Source: Tritrichomonas musculus (taxonomy: Eukaryota; Parabasalia; Tritrichomonadida; Tritrichomonadidae). Taken from it: a DNA stretch of 64,000 bases. Location: positions 1,674,001-1,738,000 of the forward strand of contig JAPFFF010000011.1 of the NCBI GenBank assembly GCA_039105265.1. The letters run 5' to 3'. Of this stretch, positions 39,801 to 49,512 are shown in pieces. Within the stretch, counting starts at the first letter, position 1, and each line of letters begins with the position of its first letter. The notes under the pieces are model-generated. The model was not told the origin of the DNA. It did not search any database and saw nothing but the letters and a program-made list of their open reading frames with translations. The translations under genes were made by a program, and so were the position numbers.

Positions 39801-40833
39801 ATCTGGTGAAACACCGGAAATTTTATCATGTTCAATAACCAAAAATATCGAACCAACAGACAAAAACGCTTATTCAGCAAGATATGTGTCGAACACTTAT
39901 GCTTTGAGAGATGATTTGAAGAATTACATCACGAGAGATAATTTGAATGTATCAACTGAATACACAATTGAAACTAAGACGTATATATTTCCTAATACAG
40001 GTCCAATACCAGAAGAATATGAAGAAAACGGAATGGTAACATCTCACGTTTTACCATTCAAAGAAGGTACACATTTGGTTGGTTATAAAGTAGACACTAG
40101 TGGTGATATATTCCATTTTGATATCAGATTTAAGACAAATGAATTATATGCTGATGATGAATATAACGTTAAACAACATGAAGCTGAAGGATTTGAAAGT
40201 GAAGGGGAGTATTTTGAATTAGTGTGGGATGAAGTTAGTGGAGTAATTTATGATAGATATCAATACCTTCCAATAACAATAACATTAGCAGAAACAGAAG
40301 ATGAATTAGCTTTGAAGAGTGATATCCCAGAACCAGTTGATTTGTCAAATTATGCATTAAAAAGTGATTATGATGAACTGAAGACAAGGATAGAAAATTT
40401 GGTAACTGAGAACACAAATTTGAAAGCAACCATAGAATCTTTTGAATCAAGATTAGCAGCATTAGAGAGTATATTAACACGAATTAACTATACATTCAGC
40501 GTACCAAATAGTACTAGCATTCGTTATCAATTCGAACAACCATTTGATGCATATGAGGCAACCCTCTATTTGACTTATAATGAAACCAGAGATAATGTCA
40601 CCAGTGTTAAAGAAATCAAAATCAATATATCATTCAATGTTAATAATACGCCTACGAGTGAATATCAATGTGAACCAACTAAGATCTGGTTAAACAATAT
40701 TGAATTTCCATTAAGTAGTGGCAATTTAATGGTCAATCCAACTGCTAATTTCATAGCGATTAATTCGACATTCTTTACATCAAATGGTATCTTACTTGAA
40801 GATAACACTAAGAATGAGATACATTCATTATAA
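36897..40833 (+). CDS. Fibre-like gene of element B, second part (about 1300 aa)
   Basis: The frame opens in the second 138-bp repeat and has no clear ATG of its own there. It contains LKLHKSDVHYFYKPS and PDKLNFVFKEHCFGNTW near residues 180-230, also found in the inverse fragment at 41379-43032. A hydrophobic Gly-rich stretch VALAFGVIGTAGSIANVG is near 556. Phage-fibre-like YALKKDIPEPVDLS and YALKSEIP repeats occur near 857-880 and again near 1140. A short coiled coil (NLVTENTNLKATIESF) is near 1170, with a beta-rich C-terminal knob. The layout is that of a trimeric attachment fibre. The upstream portion of the gene lies on the other side of the insert. Confidence 0.65.
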
Positions 40834-40841
40834 GGAGGTAG

Positions 40842-41160
40842 GTACGAGATTCTCGGGGCAGGTACCTGTGCCGTTTCATAGATGGGCGGTTGTGGGGTGG
40901 GGTACCTGTGCCGTTTCATTGATGGTAGGCGTTGAGGTGGGTGGGTGGGATACTTAAGACGTTTCATAGATGGTAGGCATTAGGGTGGGCCCCTGTGCCG
41001 TTTCATAGATGGTGGGCATTAGGGTGGGCCCCTGTGCCGTTTCATAGATGGTAGGCATTGAGGTGGGTGGGTGGGATAACAAGAAAAGAAGAAGAAGATT
41101 TTTTTTTTTATTATTATTTTTCTTTTCTTTTCTTTTTCTTTTCTTTTTCATTTCTTTTTT
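40842..41160. repeat. Inverse copy of GGTACC/GCCGTTTCAT repeats near the right end of element B
   Basis: There are five GTGCCGTTTCATAGATGG-type units spaced about 45 bases apart, with GGTAGGCATTGAGGTGGG linkers and a terminal T-rich/CTTTT tract. The block is the inverse of 36437-36668. The units are GC-rich compared with everything around them. Confidence 0.75.
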
Positions 41161-41378
41161 GACTAGTTCGTGTTGACGCGTGGGCAGCCTGTGCCCCGCG
41201 GAAACCGACTAGTATATACTACTATATACGTTTCTAGTAGTATAGTATAGGCTGGGTTTCACACTTCCCCCCAGCCTACACTGCTCGCCACCAAGCTCAG
41301 GTACACCTTCCCTTGGGCCTCGCTACCCGGCCAAATACCCTATGAAAACCTATCGTAAGTACACACTCTCTACTTTCA
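41161..41378. other. Tail-to-tail junction of two Polinton ends, 12-bp spacer
   Basis: ACTACT at 41218-41223 closes element B. AGTAGTATAGTATAGGCT from 41236 opens another element of the same lineage in inverse orientation. Between them lies ATATACGTTTCT, which is two times six bases. The flanks are GC-rich (GGGCAGCCTGTGCC, GGGCCTCGCTACCCGG). No gene is seen here. Confidence 0.65.
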
Positions 41379-43032
41379 CTATTCCCCCAATGTCATTTCC
41401 AAGGTATGGAGTGGTTTTTGAATTCTACACCCGAAAAAATATCTAAAGTTTATTTCATTAACTGTTACATACTCCTCATCGCACCAAGCTATAATATTAT
41501 CTAGTTTATCTTTATTAGATAACGAACGCATCATTCTACTAACTGGAATAGAAATCATATCCCCAAAGAATACATCAGCTCCAATATCAGGTAGTTCGTC
41601 AGTGAGCTTACCAGCAATATCTTCTACAACATTTGTACCAACATCAGACACTTTAGTTACAGTATTGACTAACTCTCTACCTGCACGAGCAAATGATAAT
41701 GCTATTCCAGCAACACCTATTCCTGTAGCACCTAATACACAACCAACAGCACCTAAAGCAATACCAACATTAGCTTTCATATCTATCTTATCCACTTCTT
41801 TCTCCAAATACTTGGTCTTAGCTTGTTGTTCTGTCATTTGTGAACCAAGAGCATCAACATCATACGATACTACATCAACATTATTAGTTACAAGATTAAG
41901 ATCAGACCTCATAGTAGTAATGTTATCTGCTGTTATAATCTTAGAAGAAGTGATATTGAAGTCTGTGTATAATGTTGTAGCAGCATTAGGAATTGGCGAT
42001 ACTTCATAAAATTGTTGTTTGATGATATATTCGAATGCATTTGTTGATGAATCCCAATTAACTTCATCTATAGGATCTGTATAGTCATGACGTAAATAGA
42101 GAACAATATCACGATTCTATATGCTTCACCACTAGTATTAGTTGGTGTGTATTTTGGTGTCATGTTCCATACATAACTTACTCTTTCTATAGTATCTAAA
42201 GCTCCTTTTAGATCTACATACCCTCGATTGTAAACATCTCCTTCACGATGTACTTCACCAACTGTAAATGATAATCTCATACCGTGTTCTTGACCAGGAA
42301 GAGTTAAATCTAAATATAATAATTCTATATGATCTACTTTAAGTTTAGATGTTGAATAGTTTTATAATTACATCCCATAGAAACAAGGTCATAACCATCC
42401 ATCTTAGCTCCATGAAGTACGCTACTATATCCAATGACAAGCTCATAATCGGACCCTTTAACTACACTACCATCATGAAATTGGATCATTGTCTCATATT
42501 TACCATTTTGTGAACATTGATTCATTAATGAATATGCTAAACCATGGTTATTGTCTTCAGGAATTGCTCTACTATTTAATGTCTCACGTTTAACAGCTAC
42601 CATATATCCAGTAGCTCCGTATCCATCTTTCTCTGGATCTCGTGTTTTACATTTTGCTATGATTTTACTCTGAAATCTACCTTGCATACTATCACCAATC
42701 CAATTAGAACCATTCCATGTTAAAGCCCATTTATTTCCAAAGCAATATTCAGTAAATTTAAATGTAAGATCATTAGGGATTTCATACGTATCTGGTATTT
42801 TATAAACCATTCTATAACTTTCACATTCATATTCTAATTCATTATCCATATACTTTACATGAGCATCATAATCAATAACAGAAGGACGATAGAAGTAATA
42901 GACATCAGATTTTTGTAATTTCAAAGCGTTCTCTGCATCTATTACATTGCATTTGATAACAGGAGTTTGAGATACTAATGAATCTTCGTTTAATAGATTT
43001 TGTATTGTGATATCACCGTTTAAATAACATGG
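41236..43032 (-). pseudogene. Terminus and fibre-gene fragment of a lineage-1 Polinton (inverse orientation)
   Basis: After the AGTAGTATAG end, minus-strand coding from about 43032 to 41379 matches the fibre gene of element B. It has LQKSDVYYFYRPS, a PDTYEIPNDLTFKFTEYCFG block, and the hydrophobic VGIALGAVGCVLGATGIGV stretch, in the same order. The gene is broken about three times and lacks the rest of its element. It is older than element B, judging by the level of change. Confidence 0.7.
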
Positions 43033-43228
43033 TCATGGTTCGATATTAAGATCTTTATCAAACATTATTTCAGGGTAGAGAGTATGTATGTGTAGATGAG
43101 CAGGGGAGATAAAGGAGCGGACAGAGTGGACAAATACAAAGTTTAAGTTGACGGTCGCCACTTTTGAATATTCATCTTTGAATTTACATCTTTGAACGCA
43201 ATGAATCAAAAATAAAAGAATGAAGGGA

Positions 43229-43260
43229 CTATGACCCCTTTTGCTTCGCAAATGTCATAG
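43229..43260. repeat. Hairpin element 1 (nested stems, TTC loop)
   Basis: An outer stem CTATGAC/GTCATAG (43229-43235 with 43254-43260) encloses an inner stem TTTGC/GCAAA with loop TTC (43240-43252). The perfect pairing is unusual in this AT-rich DNA. It is grouped with the other five because of the three-base loop, but here the two stems are nested rather than side by side. Confidence 0.5.
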
Positions 43261-43272
43261 ATGATGTACAGT

Positions 43273-43503
43273 TTATGATGAGCTGTTTAATGAGTTTAAT
43301 TCATTCTCAAGCTGATGAACTTTGTTTTTGAGGCTGTTGATGTCTTCAATAAGAGACTCACGAACGGCAAGACCATCAGAGCCAAGCATTCCTGATTTGA
43401 TATTGTTGAGGTATTGTTTGTAATCATAACACTTTTCTTTCAAGTTTCGTTTGATACGTTTTAATTCCGGTATTTCTTTCTTGTATTCTGTTAGTTCACT
43501 CAT
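43273..43503 (-). CDS. Small coiled-coil protein, 76 aa
   Basis: The product begins MSELTEYKKEIPELKRIKRN and ends in a heptad helix (INSLKNKVHQLENELNSLNS). It is divergent from the 77-residue gene at 43518, with 14 bases between the ATGs. No family is recognised. It probably forms a short oligomer. Confidence 0.5.
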   Translation of the reverse strand: MSELTEYKKEIPELKRIKRNLKEKCYDYKQYLNNIKSGMLGSDGLAVRESLIEDINSLKNKVHQLENELNSLNSSS

Positions 43504-43517
43504 TTAATAACAATTAA

Positions 43518-43751
43518 ATGTCTGTTGTTAATCAAATGAGAACCGTTCATGATGATAAACATAAAAACTATTTTGACAGATTACAGTTAACGATGCAAAA
43601 GAAGAGAACAAAAATAAACTCAGCACCAACAGTGAAACGTTATATTGAAAAAGGTAATGTATTTCATGAGCCACCACCAAAAACGACTAAATCATTGAAT
43701 CATCATGATTCACTTAATCATTCGGTGGTTGTCAGGAGCAACAACATTTAA
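43518..43751 (+). CDS. Small basic protein, 77 aa
   Basis: The product begins MSVVNQMRTVHDDKHKNYFD. It has a basic stretch MQKKRTKINSAPTVKRYIEK and a polar tail. It overlaps the end of the minus-strand gene at 43710-44129 by 42 bases. Function is unknown. Confidence 0.4.
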   Translation: MSVVNQMRTVHDDKHKNYFDRLQLTMQKKRTKINSAPTVKRYIEKGNVFHEPPPKTTKSLNHHDSLNHSVVVRSNNI

Positions 43752-44129
43752 AATGTATTCATTAATGACTTTTGATTGTTGGTCAACAACATTTGAAAGC
43801 TTATTTATATGTTCCTCAAGTATTTTATTTTTGTTGTTCAATTGATTGATTTGTTCAGTGAATTCATTTAATGATTCCTTCATTAGTGATATATCAGCTT
43901 TGATGTTGTCGTTTTCAAGTGTTTTAGTTACTGTGTTCCCGACTTTCTTCAAATAAATGTCACCATCACATCGTTTGCCATCTTTGCAATTACGTTTAGT
44001 GATTTTGTATTCATTACCGTCATTAGTGATGATTTTATAAATCTTGTTCAAATAGTTTGTCGTTTGTGATTTCATTTGCTCGATATTCTTTTGATAGAAC
44101 AAATTGAACTCTTCAACTGATTTAAACAC
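43710..44129 (-). CDS. Coiled-coil protein, about 139 aa, start uncertain
   Basis: The middle contains a basic, Cys-bearing segment ITKRNCKDGKRCDGDIYLKK. It is followed by a long heptad region (SLNEFTEQINQLNNKNKILE and HINKLSNVVDQQSKV) near the C-terminus. There is no clear ATG at the beginning, so the true start is not known. It could be a fibre-stalk or scaffold protein of element D. No family is recognised. Confidence 0.45.
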   Translation of the reverse strand: MFKSVEEFNLFYQKNIEQMKSQTTNYLNKIYKIITNDGNEYKITKRNCKDGKRCDGDIYLKKVGNTVTKTLENDNIKADISLMKESLNEFTEQINQLNNKNKILEEHINKLSNVVDQQSKVINEYILNVVAPDNHRMIK

Positions 44130-44216
44130 TTTTGATTCATTAATGTTTTCGTTTATTACTTTAAGTTCATTGATGTTATCATATATTTGTATTCAATTTA
44201 AAACGTTTCATTATAT

Positions 44217-44471
44217 TTACCCCACTTTATCCAAAATTGATTTACCAATCTTTCCTGCTTTATCAGCATAACTGAGACCTGTATCAATAGTATTAACGAC
44301 TTGACCGACACCAGGAATGAACTGTTCTATCGGTTTTACTTTATCAATGATTTGTCTTCCAACGTTAACAACTTGAGGAAGCTTTTCAACGACTTTCTTT
44401 GCTGTGTCTTTGACTTTATTGGCTAGCTTAGTAAAACCGTTCTTAATCTTTTTGAATATACCTATACTCAT
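44217..44471 (-). CDS. Amphipathic membrane-active peptide candidate, 84 aa
   Basis: The sequence MSIGIFKKIKNGFTKLANKV continues as a cationic amphipathic helix to about residue 30. A Gly/Val-rich hydrophobic half (PIEQFIPGVGQVVNTIDTGL) follows. The pattern resembles the internal, membrane-disrupting minor capsid proteins of adeno-like viruses. It lies head to head with the capsid gene at 44526, 54 bases apart. The role is inferred from the amphipathic pattern and location. Confidence 0.55.
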   Translation of the reverse strand: MSIGIFKKIKNGFTKLANKVKDTAKKVVEKLPQVVNVGRQIIDKVKPIEQFIPGVGQVVNTIDTGLSYADKAGKIGKSILDKVG

Positions 44472-44525
44472 ATTTTAAGAGTAAATAAAAGAGATAATAT
44501 ATTGATTCTTTTTATTAAATCATAA

Positions 44526-46367
44526 ATGTTATATAGAAACGATAGAGCTCACAATTATCAAATAGAACCAGGAAATGTATTAGGTGCGTTCAAGGAAATG
44601 CGCAACATGATTAACATTAATGACGGAACACGTTCATTTTCATTCAGAACTGTTGACTGTCATGATCAACCTGCTCCATTTCATCAGGGACAGTATTCAC
44701 AAATCAGTTTGACACATCCTGACCACTTCATCAGTGATGTTGATAAAGGTTTCTTAACATTTCACGTCAAATTGAATCTCCAATTAAGCACAGACATTGC
44801 AAAGATTAAAGCGATTGAAGTCCCTGAAAATCTTTATAAATTATTTGTCGGTTTCAAATCATCAAATCAATTGTTTGACCGTTTAGAGATTCTTCATAAT
44901 AATGTTAATGTCGGATATCAACAGAATGAATCAATTCGTGAAGGCTTCTTGTATTCAGTTCTCAAACCAGAAACAGAAAAGAGAAGACGTAGATTCGTTC
45001 ATTCATTATGGGAAAACGTTTGCAACTATTCACAAACACATGCAGGTGTTTATGTTAATCTTAATGATTTCAAAGATAACGGAAGAGCTGAGTGTGAATT
45101 TGATTTGAATATACCTTTTGATGATTTGCTCGCATTACAAGCATTTGATTTATTCCCTAACGGAATCATTGGTGATTTAGCAATTCGTTTTCAAGTTAGC
45201 CCCGCTGGTCTTGTTTCGGCAGTATTAGCATTTCTTGAAGATGATGACAAGATATCAATGAAACAACTTGAGCAATTACGTGAATTGAAAGCTAAAGGAA
45301 AACTTAGGAGACAGTTCACACAAATTGGTAATGAAGCATTGATACCTGGTGTTCTTGATAAAGCAATCAAATTCAAATTTAATATTTGTGCTTAACACGT
45401 TACACCTATTAATTCGGACCCAATTGAACTTGAATTTGAATTCACAGATGAAGAATATGAAAGATTCGGTATTAATCGAACTGATGACCTGAGAGAGATT
45501 GCAAGACACAAACCAGATAATGAAAATAACGGAGTTAAAGATATGTTAAACTATTATACAATTGAAATCGTTGAAGAAACACCAATAATGAAGAAATATG
45601 AATCACAAAAGGCTGTATTAACATGCAATCAAATGACAATCACACTTTGCAAATCAAACATGCAGGGCTACGGTGTTTGTGAAGCAACAAGACAAGGAAT
45701 TGAAGACATTCTTCGAGAAGGTATCATCATTCCTTCACAAAAGGTTGATTATCATGCTTTCCCTATTGCTGCAGCTCAAAACGGAATCAAATCAACTTTA
45801 AACATTCCATTGATTAACGTAACCACGATGTCTGTGCTGTTTCTAAAACATCATAATGATATGACTGTATTTGAAAACCCTGTTTATCAAAACTGTTATC
45901 TCAACATCGGCGGCAAGAACTTTCCAGATGAAAACGTAGACACAATCGGTGCAAGATTCTTTGAGAATCAATTAACTGCAGGCGATTTAGATGCAATTAC
46001 ATTACAATGCACAAAAGATTCTGAAGACAGTTTTACAATGCCAAAGAACAATTCAGAAGGAACAAGATATAAGAATACATTAAGTGATGCAACATCATTT
46101 ATTTTCAACATTCAAACTGAACGAGCGAGTGCAGGATATTGTTATGACGGTCTTGACGGAGGTTTCGGAAATGTTCAAATTCAAATCAATGGTCAACCAA
46201 TTCATACAGGAAAGAATGATACATATTATAATGTCAATGAAGAAGGAACAGTACATCCACCACCTGTTCAGTTATGTTTGTGTCGTGACACCTATTTTAA
46301 ACTATCTCTCGAAGGTTTAGAATACGTTGATGATGAAACGCCAAAAGGAAGTCAATCAAATGAATAA
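44526..46367 (+). pseudogene. MCP: Second-lineage major capsid protein candidate (broken)
   Basis: The region codes for a strand-rich protein beginning MLYRNDRAHNYQIEPGNVLG, with KLFVGFKSSNQLFDRLEILH and NNVNVGYQQ near residues 105-134. This has the same layout as KVWFGFKDARDAV...VANGMTLY in the capsid candidate at 16927. The C-terminal part has YCYDGLDGGFGNVQIQINGQ, typical of the second jelly-roll region. Sequence identity with the element B protein is low, so this is a distinct lineage. The gene looks broken about once. Confidence 0.65.
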
Positions 46368-46651
46368 ATAAACTGATTTCGATTGAAGGTTAAAATTATC
46401 CCTCTTTTATTTTTCGGTTCTTTGCATTGACTTTCATCAATGAAACAGCATTTGAAGGCTTCATTTTTGGGATTTCTTTAGTGTTTCTGGTTGTTCCTGG
46501 TTGTTCCTATTTGTTCCTAGATCAGGAACTTATTAAATTTTGAGTGGACAGCGGACATTTGGACATCATTCATGAACAGCATTTGAAGGAGCAAAGCTCC
46601 CTTTTGCAAAGCAAAAAGGCTTCATTTTAGTCTTTTATTTTTGCGATCAAA
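46368..46651. repeat. Spacer with paired direct repeats before the lineage-2 integrase
   Basis: A block ACAGCATTTGAAGG followed by CTTCATTTT stands at 46445-46467. It recurs at 46576-46628, there interrupted by the hairpin element at 46590-46619. Between them are short GGTTGTTCCT repeats and CGGACATTTGGACATC-like words. An initiator-like TCATT stands at 46622, 30 bases before the integrase ATG. No gene is seen. Confidence 0.65.
46588..46619. repeat. Hairpin element 2 (twin hairpins, AAA loops) with apparent 4-bp duplication
   Basis: GGAGC-aaa-GCTCC (46588-46600) is followed by TTTTGC-aaa-GCAAAA (46602-46616). The 30 bases 46590-46619 are absent from the otherwise matching block at 46445-46467, and AAGG occurs on both sides (46586-46589 and 46616-46619). 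The nearby block therefore looks like an empty site. Confidence 0.7.
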
Positions 46652-47668
46652 ATGAATGAGTACATCGAAGACACGGCGAGTACACGCAGCTACAAAGAAT
46701 CAATTAATTATCCTTTCAAATCTAAATACAAGTACATCAAAGACACAAACATTAAAACAGAGCCATATATTAAGGATTACCAATTGAAGACAGTAAAGAA
46801 ACTATCAAAACCTGACTTCTCATTTGAGCCCCATTGTTGGGAAATGGATATAATGGATAAAAGGGCTTCATTTAAAAAATATTGTCTCGTCCTAATCAAT
46901 GTAAACACGAAATACTTAATTGTTGAGCCAATTGCGAACAAGTCTGAGTTAAATGTAATCAAAGTAATTGATAAACTAGTTAATAAAAGGAATATCAGAA
47001 TTGAAACAATTAAATGTGATGTTGAACCAGCTTTCATATCAAATGCATTCAAAAGTTATTGCAACGGAGACGAAAGATACCAATCAGACAAACCGTCAAT
47101 TAAATTCAAAGCACCAAACAAAATAAAGTTAATCATTGATGATTCACCTTTCGCGAATGCACATAAATGTGTTGATGCAGTAATCAGAACATTACGAAAC
47201 GCCTTCGGTCAATCACAACAGCGAATGACAAACAATGTATTGATGCAACAAACGGTTGCATGGTACAATAACACTCCTCACTCATCTCTTCGTTTATTGA
47301 ATCCTTTATACACATCATTTGAAGAAGAAACTGATGAATACCTTAACAAACGACAATCAAAATACATTTATCTAACACCTCAACAGATGCAAGATGATCG
47401 CGACTTTGAATGGCAATACATAAGAGCAAAATCAATGCAATTGAAAGAGATTCAACAAAAACAACGATTTAAAGGACTTCTGTCATACAAACCAAAAAAT
47501 ATAATACTCATTCACACTGATTACGGAAAAACAGAAAAGAAACATGAAAAGCGAAGAAGAGTGTTCAATAAACTTGCTGAATTCATTTGTTATGAATCAG
47601 GAAACGTTAAATGTAAACTATTAAATCCTTTACGTCAAACTAACACATACCTGATTTTTTATACCTGA
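46652..47668 (+). CDS. INT: Divergent retroviral-type integrase (lineage 2)
   Basis: The 338-residue product has the rve-type core: CWEMDIMDKRASFKKY near residue 65, INVNTKYLIVEPIAN near 88, ETIKCDVEPAFISNAF near 120, an ANAHKCVDAVIRTLRN helix near 170, and WYNNTPHSSLRLLNP near 205. The order and spacing agree with Polinton integrases. The sequence is far from the element B protein at 13806, so it is a second lineage. The C-terminus is basic (KTEKKHEKRRRVFNKL). The frame is whole and ends in the terminal repeat region of element D. Confidence 0.85.
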   Translation: MNEYIEDTASTRSYKESINYPFKSKYKYIKDTNIKTEPYIKDYQLKTVKKLSKPDFSFEPHCWEMDIMDKRASFKKYCLVLINVNTKYLIVEPIANKSELNVIKVIDKLVNKRNIRIETIKCDVEPAFISNAFKSYCNGDERYQSDKPSIKFKAPNKIKLIIDDSPFANAHKCVDAVIRTLRNAFGQSQQRMTNNVLMQQTVAWYNNTPHSSLRLLNPLYTSFEEETDEYLNKRQSKYIYLTPQQMQDDRDFEWQYIRAKSMQLKEIQQKQRFKGLLSYKPKNIILIHTDYGKTEKKHEKRRRVFNKLAEFICYESGNVKCKLLNPLRQTNTYLIFYT

Positions 47669-47748
47669 GCTTGTTGGATTGCAAGGTATGCTGGGCAAGG
47701 TACGAGTAAAATTATTAGATGGTCATCCCGCACAGACCAATTACTACT
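47643..47748. repeat. Right terminal repeat of element D
   Basis: It matches 10729-10831 of element A over about 105 bases, ending ACTACT. The six bases after it are GAGGGC. The integrase stop codon lies within it. Confidence 0.7.
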
Positions 47749-48002
47749 GAGGGCAGATTAGATATTTGGTACTCTAAGAACTCAAAGGCAAAATGTTCTA
47801 TTTGGTCGATAAATTCCAAATCACCATCTTTCATCATTACACCAAGAAATTCAGGTTCGAAATACTCAGCAGCTAACTCTTTTATCTTATTAATTAAAAT
47901 ATTACATACTCCCTCATGAGTCTCACATCTATATTCATAGAGGTTAGATACTATTTTATAGAGGATATATATACGCTCTTTTATGGTCATGTAATAAGCC
48001 AT
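47715..48002 (-). pseudogene. Small acidic gene cut by the end of element D, 95 aa as read
   Basis: The frame begins MAYYMTIKERIYILYKIVSN and continues ETHEGVCNILINKIKELAAE and DGDLEFIDQIEHFAFEF. The last ten or so codons come from the terminal repeat of element D, so the original gene end is lost. The start of the same gene is seen at 10832-10860, next to the end of element A. Function is unknown. It is divergent from the coiled-coil gene at 48073. Confidence 0.55.
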
Positions 48003-48322
48003 TTATACAGAAATAAAAAAACAAATGAAATGAACAATAGAAAAATATTTAGTCATTTCACTTTTTTCTTTGATGAATCTCGATAAGAAGATACGTTTGA
48101 CCACTGAAATGCTCAACACTAAAATCATGGATGAAAAGCAAAAGCTTGAAGCAAAGATAGACCATATTGAGACTTACTTGTTGCTCCAAATTGATCAACT
48201 CAACCAACGACTTGATGAGGTTCTTAATAGGGTCAACTTGCTATCCTTAAAACTCGATTCTGTCATTGATGACCTTGCAAAGATGAAGGTCAACGTTGAT
48301 GATATCAACAGCAGCCTTGATA
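47972..48322. repeat. Near copy of 10832-11162 (left end of a lineage-1 element)
   Basis: From TACGCTCTTTTATGGTCATG onward the two regions agree almost base for base, including the leader and coiled-coil gene. The main difference is a 21-base addition in the gene at 48151-48171. Both copies have a lineage-2 element to the left. Confidence 0.85.
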
Positions 48323-48327
48323 AGTAG
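48073..48327 (+). CDS. Short coiled-coil protein, second copy
   Basis: This is the counterpart of the gene at 10930, with an extra AKIDHIE-like heptad in the helix and a slightly different C-terminus, because element C begins at 48323. The leader has the same TCATTTC initiator-like motif at 48053. The strong conservation of the frame between copies supports it as protein coding. Confidence 0.6.
   Translation: MNLDKKIRLTTEMLNTKIMDEKQKLEAKIDHIETYLLLQIDQLNQRLDEVLNRVNLLSLKLDSVIDDLAKMKVNVDDINSSLDK
48317..48322. repeat. Possible target-site duplication of element C (TTGATA)
   Basis: These are the six bases directly before AGTAGTATAGTATAGGCT. The matching right copy cannot be seen, because element E interrupts element C. 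Confidence 0.35.
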
Positions 48328-48606
48328 TATAGTATAGGCTCCGCTATCGCCAAACCGATACTTAAGCCCATTTCACAGTCACTTGGAGCCTTTGGAAGCC
48401 CTCCAGATCCTTCAAAAAGCTCCAACCACCTCGATAATTCTAAAAGTTCGCAACAAAAAAATTCCAAACTCATACTTTTATCGTCTCGTTGTAAAAATTA
48501 TTTTGGCACAAAAAAAATGTATCTTTAAAGTGTAGTATATATGAATGGCGTGATTTCTTGAAGATCCCGGCAAGATAATTCCTTCGAATCAAGAAGTTGT
48601 TTTATA

Positions 48607-49502
48607 ATGATTGAAATGTACCCGACGCTCAATCCAGCTGAAGAACAAACACCAATCCCTATAGAATATGCCTATTTTCTGGAAGATGGACAGCAAGACC
48701 CCAGCAAACCAAATCGATACTACTTTAATTTTCCACAAGAATGGTGCACTTCAAATAGAGGAGAATCTATTGTTGGGGTAAGAAATATGTGGTTGATTTC
48801 GAGAAGAAGAAAAATTGAATTCACCATCACAATTGCAAAATTTCAAAAGGAATATTTTAACAAAGTGGAAGGGAATGATACGACTTCAAAAATAAATAAT
48901 ATGATGTTATTGTATAAAGATAATATTAAAGTAAAAGATGTAAAAGTTATCGATTGGATGTCAATAGAAGGAGATTTTAGAGGATTCTTTAATGCTATTC
49001 ATACATCAATAAAAAACTATATAACAACATGGTGGAAGGATGTCAATAAAATATTTGTACAGTCAGATACTGATATTTTCATGAAAAAATATATTCAGAA
49101 CGAAATAATAATGATGCGGATGAATATGGTGTAGCATTCAAATTAAAAGAAACAAATAAAGATTTTGATGAAGTATTTAATATTGGTGATGGAGTTAGTC
49201 AAAACAATAAAGATGTTTATTTAAAGTACTATGATAAAGTTTTAACGTTTAATAATGTATGGGATAGACATTCATGTAAAGTTTATTCATCAATAGCAGA
49301 ACAATCAAATCGTTATTATATTGGTAATTCAAATGTTAATTTCAACCCCATCAAATACTTTAAGCTGAATTCAACAGACCAAAGATTTTGGATTGATTTA
49401 TATTCTGCGCTTGAATATAAAGCACCATTTAAATTACCAGTCGGTGAAAGCTTTGCTATAGAGATGATATTCTTACCATATCATAAAATGTTATATATTT
49501 AA
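48607..49502 (+). pseudogene. Penton-like gene of element C (broken)
   Basis: It matches the gene at 12798: YAYFLEDGQQDPSKPNRYYF and SNRGESIVGVRN early on, a DWMSIEGDFRGFF block in the middle, and a closing segment like STDQRFWIDLY. It is broken about once. Confidence 0.7.
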
Positions 49503-49512
49503 ATAAATTTAA

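Larger units (their letters stand above)
10832..41223. mobile_element. Polinton/Maverick element B (near complete, with nested insertions)
   Basis: This is the best preserved element, about 30 kb in all and about 23.8 kb without the 6.6-kb insertion at 26444-33062. It carries the full Polinton core: protease, penton-like protein, integrase, packaging ATPase, capsid candidate and pPolB, plus fibre genes. The right end is the ACTACT at 41218-41223. The true left terminus is not visible, because element A abuts it at 10832. Genes from 10930 to 19542 lie in one orientation with very short spacers. Apart from two insertions the genes look whole, so the copy is probably young. Confidence 0.8.
43033..47748. 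mobile_element. Polinton remnant D (second lineage, right part)
   Basis: This stretch has small genes on both strands, a membrane-active peptide candidate, a capsid gene and a divergent integrase. It ends in ACTACT at 47743-47748. The terminal 105 bases match the right end of element A, which places D in lineage 2. The left limit is not marked by a visible terminus and is placed where the fibre fragment stops. About one or two breaks are visible. Confidence 0.6.

Noticed and set aside
40842-40875. CGAGATTCTCG-like and CAGGTACCTG palindromes as a seventh twin hairpin
   Set aside because: Both are continuous palindromes with no three-base loop and belong to a larger repeat also found at 36638-36668, so they were not grouped with the six.
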